DNA of 64,000 nucleotides from Streptomyces gossypii (lineage in GTDB: Bacteria; Actinomycetota; Actinomycetes; Streptomycetales; Streptomycetaceae). Both the position numbers and the translations under genes were made by a program. The notes beneath the pieces were generated by a model. It was not told the DNA's origin. It searched no databases and saw only the letters and a list, made by a program, of their open reading frames with translations. The stretch is taken from positions 1-64,000 of the forward strand of contig NZ_JAJAGO010000001.1 in assembly GCF_025165795.1 (NCBI RefSeq), written 5' to 3'. How positions within the stretch are numbered: position 1 is the stretch's first letter; each line of letters starts with the position of its first letter. Positions 26,651-35,755 of the stretch are shown in pieces.

Positions 26651-27825
26651 CCCCGACAGAATGGACCCGCCCCGAGCATGTGGTGAAAATCCTGCGCCGC
26701 AAGTGGACCAGCGGCCGCTACCTCACCGCTGCCGCAGGCGGACACCCCTTCGAACCCATCGGAGTGTCGCTGAAGGGCCCGACCGCGGCCGATGCCCTGC
26801 AGTACTACGAGCAAGCACTCGCCTGGGCCCAGTGCTGGGCCCCCGACCGGAACCCCCATCTGCGCATCCAGACCAAATCCATCGGAGGCCGCAACGGCAC
26901 CCCGTCGAACACCGTCCCGGCCCGAGCCTGGGTAGACAGCCGCGACCGCCTCTGGACGCTGCTCCGCGTCACCACCCAGGTCGACCACTTCCGCACCCTG
27001 CACGAGCAGACCTCACGCCAGGACCCCGGCATCGCACGGTGGATGACCGACCACCCCATGAAGGTCCTCGCCCACGCCGCAGACTGGCACCGGCTCGTGC
27101 ACACCACGTGCTGGATCCGCGACCACGACACCGAGGCGGTCTACCTGCGCGAGATCGACACCCCTGGCGTGGACACCAAGTTCATCGAGACCAACAAAGG
27201 TATCCTCGCCGAACTTCTCGACTGCGTGCTCCCTGAAAGCCGCGTCAACGCCAGCGCACCGAAGAGCGATCTAGTCGCACGGTACGGCTTCCGCACCAAG
27301 CCCATCTACGTCCGTCTGCGCTACCTCGGCGCCTCTCCCCTGCCCTTCAGCGAACTCACCGTCCGCGCCGAGGAACTGGCCGACTGGCCCCCCGGGGTGC
27401 GCACCGTCTTCGTCCTTGAGAACGAGATCACCTACCTCTCGCTGCCGCCGGTCCCCGACGCCATCGCCATCCTCGGCTCCGGATACGCCGCCGCCCTGCT
27501 GCGTCACCTGCCCTGGCTCGACGACGTCGATCTCTGTTACTGGGGCGACATCGACACCCATGGCTTCGCCATCCTCAACCAGGTCCGAGGACGCTTCCCG
27601 CACACCACGTCACTGCTCATGGACCGCGCCACCCTCCTCGCCCACGAGTCCCACTGGGGCCAGGAGAAGAGCCAGGCACGCGGCGGCCTGACGCACCTCA
27701 CCCCCGAGGAGGCCCACCTCGAGCAGGATCTGCGGACCGGCGCCTACCGGCCGCACCTGCGCCTGGAGCAGGAGCGCATCGCCATCACCGCCGTGCGAGA
27801 GGCTCTGACGCGGCACCGAGAGTGA
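26647..27825 (+). CDS. jetD: Wadjet nuclease subunit JetD (DUF3322 and DUF2220, Toprim)
   Basis: Predicted 392 aa. The N-terminal half fits DUF3322 (starting W.rPEHV..iLRRKW, residues 6-20). The C-terminal half fits DUF2220 with a Toprim core: the acidic strand TVFVLENEITYL near 256 and YWGDIDTHGFAIL near 298 (D-x-D), followed by a helix carrying LLMDRATLL. In studied systems JetD cuts DNA when the motor stalls on a small circular molecule. The key Glu and Asp-x-Asp residues are present. The start overlaps the jetC stop by ATGA, completing a four-gene type I operon. Confidence 0.9.
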   Translation: MTPTEWTRPEHVVKILRRKWTSGRYLTAAAGGHPFEPIGVSLKGPTAADALQYYEQALAWAQCWAPDRNPHLRIQTKSIGGRNGTPSNTVPARAWVDSRDRLWTLLRVTTQVDHFRTLHEQTSRQDPGIARWMTDHPMKVLAHAADWHRLVHTTCWIRDHDTEAVYLREIDTPGVDTKFIETNKGILAELLDCVLPESRVNASAPKSDLVARYGFRTKPIYVRLRYLGASPLPFSELTVRAEELADWPPGVRTVFVLENEITYLSLPPVPDAIAILGSGYAAALLRHLPWLDDVDLCYWGDIDTHGFAILNQVRGRFPHTTSLLMDRATLLAHESHWGQEKSQARGGLTHLTPEEAHLEQDLRTGAYRPHLRLEQERIAITAVREALTRHRE

Positions 27826-28027
27826 CACCGGGGCTGCGGACGGCCGCATGCCAGGACCGTGGTCGAGGACGAGGCCACTCCCGCGGCCGGCCGGCCGAGC
27901 GGTCTGCGGCTCCCTGCGCTCCAGCCTCCGTACCGGGCCCGCGGCGTACGGGTCACGGCCGAGCTCGACGAACGTGCTCGAATCTTCGTCACCCGCCAGC
28001 ACTGATCGGCAGCCAGTCGGTCAACCT

Positions 28028-28441
28028 ATGCAGCCTGACGACAACAACCCGCCTCGACGAACGGAACCAGCAGTGACCGATACCTGGAACGGCGAACCGC
28101 TGGCAGACGCCACGAGCGCGAACGAGGACATCCACTACCGGATCCACGACGCCGACAGCGGAGCGCTACTGGGATTCGGCACGGGCCGTGGTGGTGCGCT
28201 GGGAGCAGTGGTGGCCCACTGCCGGCGTGTGGAAGACGCCCACCCTGGCCGCCATCTGGTCATCCGCGCCTACGACGGTCCAGCGGGGCCGGCTTTCGAC
28301 CGCCCGGCAGGACCGGAACGCTTTCACCGCCGTCGCCGGAATGCGGCCACCGCGAGCCCCCATACCCGTCGGTCTACAGCCCCGCCCGTCGGTAGGCGAC
28401 GGGGCGGGGCTGCTGCTCAGGTGGTCATGCGGCGGTGGTAG
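28028..28441 (+). CDS. Small hypothetical protein downstream of Wadjet
   Basis: Predicted up to 137 aa from ATG 28028, or 122 from GTG 28073. The first ~80 residues are protein-like (VTDTWNGEPLADATSANEDI, YRIHDADSGALLGFGTG), but the tail is arginine-rich and runs through a terminator-like hairpin at 28378-28411, so the true end may be earlier and a frameshift is possible near 28300. No family was recognised. There is a 202-base gap after jetD, so it is not clearly part of that operon. Confidence 0.42.
   Translation: MQPDDNNPPRRTEPAVTDTWNGEPLADATSANEDIHYRIHDADSGALLGFGTGRGGALGAVVAHCRRVEDAHPGRHLVIRAYDGPAGPAFDRPAGPERFHRRRRNAATASPHTRRSTAPPVGRRRGGAAAQVVMRRW
28378..28411. terminator. GC-rich hairpin between convergent genes
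   Basis: AGCCCCGCCCGTCG pairs with CGACGGGGCGGGGCT, leaving one bulged G and a 5-base loop. It lies just before the end of the leftward pseudogene at 28417 and near the end of the rightward gene from 28028, as expected for a two-way terminator. Confidence 0.6.
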
Positions 28442-28974
28442 TCCTCGACCTGCTTTGCCAGGTCGTCTTCGGGGATGCCGGTGAAGGCGCTCAGGACAGG
28501 CCCGTCCTGAGTCCGGCCGGCGCGGACTCGTGCAGGGCCTGGTTGATCCGGGCCCTGGCGTTGCCGAGGGAGACCATGCCGAGCTCGACACCATCGGCGG
28601 CCGGCAGCGTCCCTTCGATCTTCAGCTCCGCCAGGTCGCGCACCGCACTGGTGATCAGGTAGGTGACGAAGCTCGGCGTGTCGGAAGGTACGTTGCCCGC
28701 CCAGGCTCGCTCGTGTGGTTCCGGGGAAATGTTGGAAGCGTACGGGGAACGGCAATCGGTGATGTACTCCCATACCCACCGGTAGGACAGCGGAAGTCTG
28801 CTGGTGCGAAGACTCAGTTCCTCATACAGCTCGAAGGCCGAGCGGCGTTCGGCAGGCGCCTTGGCCTGGTCTTGGGCCAGCAGCGCATCCAGAAGTTGAA
28901 CGGGCCTCGCCCAGCTGCTCCTCGTCGGTCGGGAGGGAATGCGGCAGCGGCAGCACGGTCGAGATCGCCTCCAT
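28417..28974 (-). pseudogene. Frameshifted hypothetical gene
   Basis: A continuous protein-like sequence can be read only by changing frame twice. It starts with VMEAISTVLPLPHSLPTDEE, shifts near 28905 into LLDALLAQDQAKAPAERRSA, runs through SYRWVWEYITDC and LITSAVRDLAELKIEGTLPA, and shifts again near 28500 at a G/C run into VLSAFTGIPEDDLAKQVEDY. The rebuilt product would be about 185 aa, with no family recognised. The second shift is explained by one missing G. Either decay or consensus error is possible. Confidence 0.55.
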
Positions 28975-29130
28975 GACCGTCTGGGCGGGACACACCGTAC
29001 CGGGCGGCCAGCGACCTCGGCAGCCTGTCGCCGCCGCGGTGGTCGCGGCGGATCGCTTCAAAGAGTTATGTACCTGGCTCGGCCATCATCTACTCCTGTT
29101 TTCCCACGGTTGGTTGGATTCCTGCGCGCC

Positions 29131-30281
29131 TCATGCTGCCCGGCCGGGTGCTGGTGTGCCGCCCGCGTCAGGACGCACGGCGGCTGGCCGCCCGGAACGC
29201 GAGGTGGGGGCGGCGAAGTGCCGCTTCGGGCCCGGTGCCCGGTGTTCATACAGGCCGCAGGCGTGGGCTGCTTCGGTCACAGCCGCGTGGTCCCAGGACC
29301 TGAGGTGGGGCGTGGAAGTGTTGTCCGCACGCCCCTCCAGCTGCCCGAAGTGGCAGGCTGCCTCGGTCAAGTCCTCTGCCCAGGACGGTGTCCGCATCTC
29401 CCGGCCACGGCCCGTTCGGGCCGGGAGGTCCGTCTGGGCGGCGAAAACCCGCACCGCCAGCGCCGCAGCGTGGACGGGATGGGCGATGCGCGCGTGCAGT
29501 CGGTGCGCGAGGAGCGCGGTCGGCTCGTCGGGCTCGGGCGGGAAGTGGTCGGCGGCGGGCAGCGGGAGCACCGCGCGGCCCAGGCGGCGGGCCGCTGCCT
29601 CGATGTGGCTGCGGCCGGGCGTACGGCGGGTGGGCAGCAGGAAGCACGGCTCGCCCTCGTCTGGCGGGAACTGCCCATTTGCCTCCCACCACGCGAACCG
29701 GCCGGCGGCCGACGGTGGAGCAGGCGCGGGAGCGGCCACGGCGCAGCGGGTCGCGGCCAGGGTGTGCACCGCTTCATGCGGGAGACGGCGAGCGCGGTGG
29801 CCAGAGCGGGCGGCAACGGGCCGTGGCACAGCAGGGTCAGCCGGATTTTGTTGAGCTCTCGCAGGGCGAAGAGGTGCTCGAAGTGCCGGGAGCCGATGCG
29901 ATGGGCCCGGGTGACGACGACATGACCGATGCGCAGCGCGGATATCCAGGCGGCGACCGCGCGCCAGGCGGTCTCGGTGTTGCCACTCCAGTAGGTGCCG
30001 TCCGCGCTGCCTACCGGCGCGAGGTGTTTACCCATGCTGCGCAGCAGGTCGTGGGCCAGGGAGGCGGGAGCGCTCGCCACCGGGGTGGGGTGGACGGTGA
30101 TGCGACCCCGCGCGGGGGTGTGAGCGGCCAGCGCGGCGGCCATGAAGGCGCAGTCGTCGTTTGAATCGTGCACCACGGTGAGCAGGGGCAGGCCGGGGCT
30201 GGTGTGGCCGGGTGACCATGTGAGCTTCCACGCTCCGGTGGTGGTGGCGGGCACGGCGGTCGTACGAGGCATCGGCATCAT
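29131..30281 (-). pseudogene. ATPase-like paralogue 3, frameshifted
   Basis: N-terminal frame from ATG 30281 reads TVVHDSNDDCAFMAAALAAH, GRITVHPTPVASAPASLAHD, then HVVVTRAHRIGSRHFEHLFA and IRLTLLCHG. This resembles the Walker B region of the ATPase at 32507-33545 (IVVVEDAHRLSASCFEYLRF), but the acidic DE is replaced and no Walker A is seen. Near 29780, at a GGG/CCC run, the frame shifts and continues protein-like to 29131 (RFAWWEANGQFPPDEGEPCF, MRTPSWAEDLTEAACHFGQL). The rebuilt product is about 383 aa. The start overlaps the HTH-type gene upstream by ATGA. Confidence 0.55.
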
Positions 30282-31057
30282 CGCGGCCTGGGTGGTGATG
30301 AGTCAGCGGGCACCGACGCGCAGCCGTCTGCGGCGGTCTCTGCGTCCGTGAGGGGGCGGGCGGCCAGACCGAGGGCGAACAACACGTCCGGGTGGGCAGC
30401 CGGCTGTTCGCCGGAGAGGGCGAGCAGACGCCGGTTGGCCAGACGCGGGATCTGCTCGGCGGGCAGGTCGGGGGTAAGGCCGCGGGCGGTGTGGTGCAGC
30501 AGGCGAGTTAGGGCGGCGGCCTCGCCGGGGGCGAGGGAGGCGGCGGTGTGGCCGCAGTTGTGCAGGTTCTGCCGCTGCTTGGGGGCTAGCAGGTCGGGCA
30601 CGCAGGTCAAGTGGATGGTGGTGTCGGTGTGGACGAGCCGGTGAGGGCTGCTGGGCTGCTCGAGGTGTGTGGCCAGGGCGGTGGCGGCGCGCTTGAGGCG
30701 GTGCGGGGTCCATTCCAGGGCGGAGGCCAGTTCGTCGGGGTGGATGCGGTCGGCTTCGAGCAGGGCGGCGTGCAGCACGGTGGCGTGGTCGGCCGCCCTC
30801 GGGGCGGGACGGCGGTTCGGTGCGGGCTGGCGCAGGAGGCATTCCGCGGAGGTGTTCAGGGCGCGGGCGAGGACGAACAGGGCCGCGGCGGGGAGGGTGT
30901 GCGGAGTGAGGTGGCTGTCCCAGTCGGCGGTGGGGATGCCGGTCAGCGCGGTCAGGTCCTCGTCGGTGAGCCGGCACTCCGCAGCGCGTGTCCGCCAGAA
31001 CTTCAGGTCGAACGCGACCGCGGACGTACCGCCGGGCGGCGGTGTCTGGTCGGTCAC
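30278..31057 (-). CDS. Putative DNA-binding protein in ATPase-like operon
   Basis: Predicted 259 aa, intact. Residues 20-70 look like an XRE-type helix-turn-helix (ECRLTDEDLTALTGIPTADW, then AAALFVLARALNTSAECLL). A second helical region (TVLHAALLEADRIHPDELAS, ALEWTPHRLKRAATALATHL) resembles a winged helix. GTG 31057 overlaps the previous stop (GTGA) and its own stop overlaps the next start (ATGA), so it is embedded in a tightly coupled operon with the ATPase-like genes. Function unknown; a transposition or plasmid-maintenance adaptor is conceivable. Confidence 0.65.
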   Translation of the reverse strand: MTDQTPPPGGTSAVAFDLKFWRTRAAECRLTDEDLTALTGIPTADWDSHLTPHTLPAAALFVLARALNTSAECLLRQPAPNRRPAPRAADHATVLHAALLEADRIHPDELASALEWTPHRLKRAATALATHLEQPSSPHRLVHTDTTIHLTCVPDLLAPKQRQNLHNCGHTAASLAPGEAAALTRLLHHTARGLTPDLPAEQIPRLANRRLLALSGEQPAAHPDVLFALGLAARPLTDAETAADGCASVPADSSPPRPR

Positions 31058-31917
31058 GGGCGTAACTCCACAGGGCGGGGCAGGACGTCGGGGGCGGGCG
31101 GAGTGGTGGTGTGCAGGTGCCAGCAGCGGGCGCCGGTGTGCCAGTCATCCCCGGAATGGGGGTTGGCCAGGGCGGGGATCGGGAGGCCGGCGTCGGTGAT
31201 GAGGGCTTCGAGGCGTGGCGTGGTGCCGAAGCAGTTCGCGAACAGGCCGTGATTGTCGGCAGTACGCGGGGTGCGGCGGCGGAAATCGACGGCAGCGTGC
31301 AGCAGGGGGCGGGCGCGGGGCGGGATCGCGTACACGTGCCGGGGCCCGGGAGGTTCGCCGATGTTGATCCGCGAGTCGCGGTCGATGGCCACGGTGGTGC
31401 CGGAATCGCCGACGCTCGCTATCTGGGTCATCGACAGCAGCGACTTGTCGGTGCCGGTGCACAACAGGGCCGCGATAGCAGCGGCGCGCAGCGGGTTGGG
31501 CAGGCGCACGGTGATCGTGTGCACGACGCGCGGGGTGAGGGGCACGGTGGTGAAGCCGGGGCCCGCGCGGCTGGTGAGGTCGTCGGGCACGTTGAGCAGC
31601 ACCGAGCGGGTAAGAAAGCCGGCCTGGGCGCCGCGAACGCGGGCCACGGTGTGCTGGACGCTGGGACTTGAGACGGTCAGGCGGGCCAGGAACAGCCGCA
31701 ATGCCTCGGTCTCTTGCAAGCTGAAGGGGGTGGGCCCGGCCGGGCTGGCGGCGGGTTCGGTTGCCTCCAGCCGGGGTGGCTGGGCCGGCAGGCGGGCCAG
31801 CCAGGTGCGGGCGGCGGCGTAGCCAGCACGGTACTGACCGTCGGTGTGGGCGAAGTCGGTGGCGTTTTGGCGGCGCCAGCAGTCCGCGCGGAAGGCGGCC
31901 ACCGAGCTGCGCGACAT
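31054..31917 (-). CDS. Unknown protein, faintly recombinase-like
   Basis: Predicted 287 aa, intact. The middle part (LPNPLRAAAIAALLCTGTDK, LLSMTQIASVG, then a basic turn and YAIPPRARPLLHAAVDFRRR) recalls the helical catalytic domain of tyrosine recombinases in spacing. The R..HxxR..Y catalytic set is not evident, so it is not called an integrase. It may be a degenerate, non-catalytic member. It sits between ATPase-like gene 2 and the HTH-type gene, coupled to the latter by GTGA. Confidence 0.62.
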   Translation of the reverse strand: MSRSSVAAFRADCWRRQNATDFAHTDGQYRAGYAAARTWLARLPAQPPRLEATEPAASPAGPTPFSLQETEALRLFLARLTVSSPSVQHTVARVRGAQAGFLTRSVLLNVPDDLTSRAGPGFTTVPLTPRVVHTITVRLPNPLRAAAIAALLCTGTDKSLLSMTQIASVGDSGTTVAIDRDSRINIGEPPGPRHVYAIPPRARPLLHAAVDFRRRTPRTADNHGLFANCFGTTPRLEALITDAGLPIPALANPHSGDDWHTGARCWHLHTTTPPAPDVLPRPVELRP

Positions 31918-31939
31918 CGTGGGCAGCGGGTGAGCGTGA

Positions 31940-32510
31940 TCACGCGGTGGTGGGCCGTACCGGCGGGCGGGCGGCGGCCAGGCCGATCGCGCCGAAGACA
32001 GCGGCCGTGCCGCGTACGGTCGCCACCTCTACCAGCCCGGCGGCTGTGATGTGTTCGAGCAGGCGCTGGAAGTCGGCCAGGCTCCAGGGTGTGGGCCAAG
32101 AGGGTCAGGCGGATGCCAGTGTCCGCGCGCCACGCGGCCAGGCGGCGCAGCCGCTCGGTGGTGAGGCGGTGGGCGCGCAACACGATGACCTCGTCAACGC
32201 CAGTGGCCAGGGTCCAGCACGTCACCGCCCGCCAGGCGGGGTCGGTGGACATCCGCTCGGCCTCGGGTCGGGAGAACCCGTCGCGGCCCATGGCGCGCAG
32301 TACGTCCAGCGCGAGGTAGGCCGGGCTGGTGGTGTGCGGGGTGGGGTCGACGGTGATCCGGCCGCAGGCGGGATCGGCCCACTGGTAGGCGGCTCGGTGT
32401 ACCGCGTGGTCGTCGTCGCCGTCCAGCAGCCTCACCGGCCGCGCCGCCGGGGCCGCCGGCGGTGTAGCGGCCCGTGAGGCAGGGGCGGGGGGAAGTGTGG
32501 GTGCGGTCAT
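31940..32510 (-). pseudogene. ATPase-like paralogue 2, frameshifted
   Basis: From ATG 32510: a Pro/Ala-rich start, then VRLLDGDDDHAVHRAAYQWA, GRITVDPTPHTTSPAYLALD, EVIVLRAHRLTTERLRRLAA and IRLTLLAH. It is clearly paralogous to the gene at 29131-30281. Near 32100 the frame must change by one base to continue as DFQRLLEHITAAGLVEVATV to the stop at 31940. Rebuilt length is about 190 aa. No Walker A is present, and the Walker B position reads VLRAHRL. Its start overlaps the stop of the ATPase upstream by ATGA. Confidence 0.55.
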
Positions 32511-33545
32511 GGGCGGCGTCCGCCATCGACCCGGTCGGCCACGGCCTGCAGCAGGTCCGGATCGGGCGTGCTCGCTTTGGTGGCGGCCAGAGCCCGCTGG
32601 GTGTGGTGGGTGAGCACGGCCCAGCGGCGCAGAGCGCCGTCGGCGATACGGGCGTCCAGCGCCTTGAGGTCGTCGGGCGGGACGCTCTGCCACACGGGGT
32701 GCAAAGCGGGAACCGCCTTCGGGACCTGGTCACGGGTGAGCGGCCAGATGTAGGGCCAGCCGGCGGTGCGGGTAGCGAGCATCCGCTGGGCGCGCAAGGA
32801 GCGTTCGCCGCGCGCCTGGGCGGTCAGGACCACGCACAGCCCTTGGGGAGGTCGTCGTGGAGGAAACGCAAGTACTCGAAGCAGGACGCCGACAACCGGT
32901 GGGCGTCCTCGACCACGACGATCCGCGGCCCCTGGGCCAGGGTGCGGCGGATCAGCGTGTCGGCGGCCCCGGGGTCGGCAGGCGCCTCACCGCGGAGCTT
33001 CAGTGCCTTGTGGAGGGCGGCGCGCAGGTCCGCTGGCGCCGGAAGGGCCCGGAAGTCCAGTGGCAGCAGCTCACCAAGGCGGCGTGCGGCGGTGTGGACG
33101 GCGAAGGTCTTGCCGACCCCGGCCTCGCCCAGCACGCACACGAACCGGCCCCGTCGAAGGCTTCGATCATGTGGTCGCGTGGGGCCCGGCCTGCCTCGGG
33201 GTCGGGGGTGATGGCGGCGAGCCGGGTGCGGGCGGCATCGACGAGCTCGCCCCGTGTCCACAGCAAGGTCAGCTCGAACCCTTCCGCTTCGAGGGTCTTG
33301 CGTTCACCAAAGTGGATCTGCAGGCCGCGGCTGTTGCCCTTCAAGGCGCGCTTCATCGAGGCGGAGGGGTCACGGCCGTAGGACAGGGCGTGAAGGAATT
33401 CGGAGGTGAGACGGTCGTCGCGGCGGTGTTCCACGACCAGGTCGACATCCGAGGGGTTCAGTGCGCCGCGTGCGTAGGAGCCGAAGACGAGGATCTCGTC
33501 GATGAGGTCCAGCGGCCAGGCTCCCTCTTCCAGCCGGTCAAGCAT
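32507..33545 (-). pseudogene. Nucleotidyltransferase-like domain plus AAA ATPase, two frameshifts
   Basis: The first frame (from ATG 33545) carries a minimal nucleotidyltransferase pattern, LVFGSYARGALNPSDVDLVV (G-S-x9-D-x-D), then PDPEAGRAPRDHMIEAFDG. At a GGGG run near 33150 one base appears to be missing. The next frame then gives RFVCVLGEAGVGKTFAVHTA (Walker A) and IVVVEDAHRLSASCFEYLRF (Walker B ED). At a GGG run near 32841 another base appears missing, and the last frame gives VVLTAQARGERSLRAQRMLA to the stop at 32507. The rebuilt protein has about 345 aa. A possible CTG start at 33581 has GGAGG 5 bases upstream. Whether the two domains are one or two genes is unclear. Confidence 0.58.
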
Positions 33546-33630
33546 GTCGTTCAGGAGTGTGGTGGCGCGCTCGCGTTTCAGCAGGACCTCCGCTGGTCGG
33601 TTCGGATGCCGGTGGCGTGGGCTGGTGGTT

Positions 33631-34131
33631 TCAGCCGGTCTGCCGTGGGGTGGCGGGGGCTCGGGAGATGATCCTGCTGAGGGTCCCGGTGTAGGTGGTG
33701 CCCAGTTCGGTCACGGTCCCGGGGAAGGGGCCCGAGCTGTGCCGCAGGGCGCTGACATAGTTTTCCGGCAGGAGCACCCGGTCTCCGACTTCGAGCGTGC
33801 CGGGTCCGCCACATCGGTATCCGTAGCCGTCGACGGTGACGACCTGGTCGCCATCGACATCGAAGCGGCGGTTCTTGGCGTCGAGCTCTTCCCGCAGGGT
33901 TCGTATCTGGCGCTCCAGGCGTTCGACCTGGGCGGCCTCTGCGCGTTGTCTCCACGCTCTTTCCTTCGCCCGGCCGGTCTCCAGGCCCTGCCCGTATGCC
34001 TCCACGAGGGCCTTCTCGTGGTCGGTGGTGTGCAGCTTGCAGGCGAATCCCGGTCCGGAGAACTGCGCGCGGCAGGGAGCGCCGGACTTGGTGGGGCGCC
34101 CGCAGGGCCGGTGATGTACCTCGTCGAACAC
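33631..34131 (-). CDS. Hypothetical protein with zinc-finger-like N-terminus and coiled coil
   Basis: Predicted 166 aa. The N-terminus has a Cys/His pattern CGRPTKSGAPC...ACKLH (residues 10-35) that often binds zinc. A helical coiled-coil stretch follows (EAAQVERLERQIRTLREELD, about 66-85). A C-terminal beta-rich part includes YRCGGPGTLEVGDRVLLPEN, reminiscent of a small SH3-like or KOW-like fold. Not otherwise recognised. It lies 47 bases after the 459-aa gene upstream and in the same direction, so the two may form an operon. Confidence 0.68.
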   Translation of the reverse strand: MFDEVHHRPCGRPTKSGAPCRAQFSGPGFACKLHTTDHEKALVEAYGQGLETGRAKERAWRQRAEAAQVERLERQIRTLREELDAKNRRFDVDGDQVVTVDGYGYRCGGPGTLEVGDRVLLPENYVSALRHSSGPFPGTVTELGTTYTGTLSRIISRAPATPRQTG

Positions 34132-34178
34132 GGAGTTTCCTCACAGAGTGGTAGGGCCGGGGCAGGTGTGGCGGTGAC

Positions 34179-35558
34179 CTACGGCAGGGTGGTCGGCAGT
34201 GAGATCACCGGCTGGGAAATGGTCTGCGGGATGCAGGCGGGAGTGGTGCGGCCTGCCTGCTTGCAGGTCAGGGCGAGGAGCTGGAGGTAGCCGAGGGAGA
34301 CCGGCCGTCCAGGAAGCTTGCCCGTCGCCTGCTCGAAGCGCTGCAACGTGGCGGGCTTGATGCCCAGGTAGCGGGCGGCGTCGTGGAGATCGAGCCCTGC
34401 GGCTTCGCGGGCTTCCCGGAGAGGTTCGGCGTTGTCGTGCCAGACCTGCGGCGCCGGCTCGGTGCTCTCCCGGGCGACACCGGCCCGGGCCGTGGCAAGG
34501 GCTGCCTGGATTCGGTCGTTACGGGGTCCGAGCAGGAACCGGGCCAGCCGGGCAGCGTCGGCCTTGCGGTCGACGCCCTCGCTCCAGGGCCGGGAGGCTT
34601 CCTCGAACACGCGGCCTCGGGCCGTGGCACAGTCCTCGCGCTCAGCGAGGTCGGTGCCGTAGGTGCGGTGCCGGTCGCTGGTGCAGACCAGCGTGCTGTC
34701 CCTCGCGAGCTCCATATCGCGGTCCTCGTCGTCGCTCTCGATCCCGTTGATCACTTCCCGGACCTGCTGGCGTTCCTGTGGGGACAGGACGCTCGCGAGT
34801 GCCTCCGCGGCCGCCTGGGCTTCGTGACGGCCCGCAGGCTCGAAGCCTGCGCCCCAGGCGTGGGATGCGTCTTCGCCCTCCGCCTTCTGGAAAGCCACGT
34901 CCATGGCTTCGAAGGTGTGCGGGCTCCAGGCGTGCATCATCAGGATGATTTCCCGCAAAGCCTCCTGGGTGGCCGGCTCCGTCTCCTGAACGGCACTGTT
35001 GCTGTGTCGCCGCCGGGTTCCGGTCATCCAGTCGGTGAAGGCTTCGGGCCGGCGGGGATCGGACAGCTGTGCGTCGGCGAACCAGCGTGCCGCTCTCACG
35101 ACACAGGCATGCGCGTGCTGGATGACGGCGTACCAGCCGAACAGCGCCTGCCGGTAGTCCTCCACATGCCGGTCCTCGGCGAAGGTTCCGGCCCGCGTGC
35201 GGCAGTGCTGCGGGCATTCCGCCGCACTCACCCGATACAGGGCGGCACGGGTCTCGGGAAACGTCAGCAGAGCAGCGTCCAGGTGCTCGTACTTGGGCCC
35301 ACGGTCGCGCCGCTTCTCAAGCCCGTGCTCAAGGAAGACATCGAAGCGGGGTTCCTCACGCCAGTGAGCCGCCGCGCTGCGGACACGCACGTCGCCCTGC
35401 CACGCTCCGGTCGCGATGACCTCCCGCAACGCCGAGGCCACGTCCCGGCGCAGGGCCGCACCCCATGCGATCAGAATCGGCAGGCACTGAGGGTCGTCCC
35501 TCAACGCGGACAGCACCACATTGACGTCATCGTGACGGTGAAGATAGCGCTGGAACAC
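34179..35558 (-). CDS. Unknown helical protein with C-terminal XRE-type HTH
   Basis: Predicted 459 aa. The body is helical and contains Cys/His-rich spots (CPQHCRTRAGTFAEDRHVED) and TDWMTGTRRRHSNSAVQETE. An acidic segment NGIESDDEDRDMELARD lies near 275. The C-terminus carries a helix-turn-helix (LREAREAAGLDLHDAARYLG, IKPATLQRFEQATGKLPG, about 385-425). No family recognised. It is the first gene of a probable two-gene leftward unit with 33631-34131. Confidence 0.7.
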   Translation of the reverse strand: MFQRYLHRHDDVNVVLSALRDDPQCLPILIAWGAALRRDVASALREVIATGAWQGDVRVRSAAAHWREEPRFDVFLEHGLEKRRDRGPKYEHLDAALLTFPETRAALYRVSAAECPQHCRTRAGTFAEDRHVEDYRQALFGWYAVIQHAHACVVRAARWFADAQLSDPRRPEAFTDWMTGTRRRHSNSAVQETEPATQEALREIILMMHAWSPHTFEAMDVAFQKAEGEDASHAWGAGFEPAGRHEAQAAAEALASVLSPQERQQVREVINGIESDDEDRDMELARDSTLVCTSDRHRTYGTDLAEREDCATARGRVFEEASRPWSEGVDRKADAARLARFLLGPRNDRIQAALATARAGVARESTEPAPQVWHDNAEPLREAREAAGLDLHDAARYLGIKPATLQRFEQATGKLPGRPVSLGYLQLLALTCKQAGRTTPACIPQTISQPVISLPTTLP

Positions 35559-35755
35559 GAACCCCCCATTTGATGCAGCAGACCCGGCCCTGGCACCCCC
35601 GTGGGCGCGTGGAGCGCAGCACCTTCATCCTGCACTACGGCTCGGACACCCGGCCCCGCAGTTGACTGGGCCACCTAGCCGGGACGCGAAACGGAAGGGA
35701 CTGGCCGTCTTCTCCGTGCGTCCCGGTATCACTCTCCTGCAGGTGATGGCTCTAG

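Noticed and set aside
31054..31917. Calling this gene a tyrosine recombinase/integrase
   Set aside because: The helix pattern is suggestive, but the conserved R..HxxR..Y residues cannot be placed.
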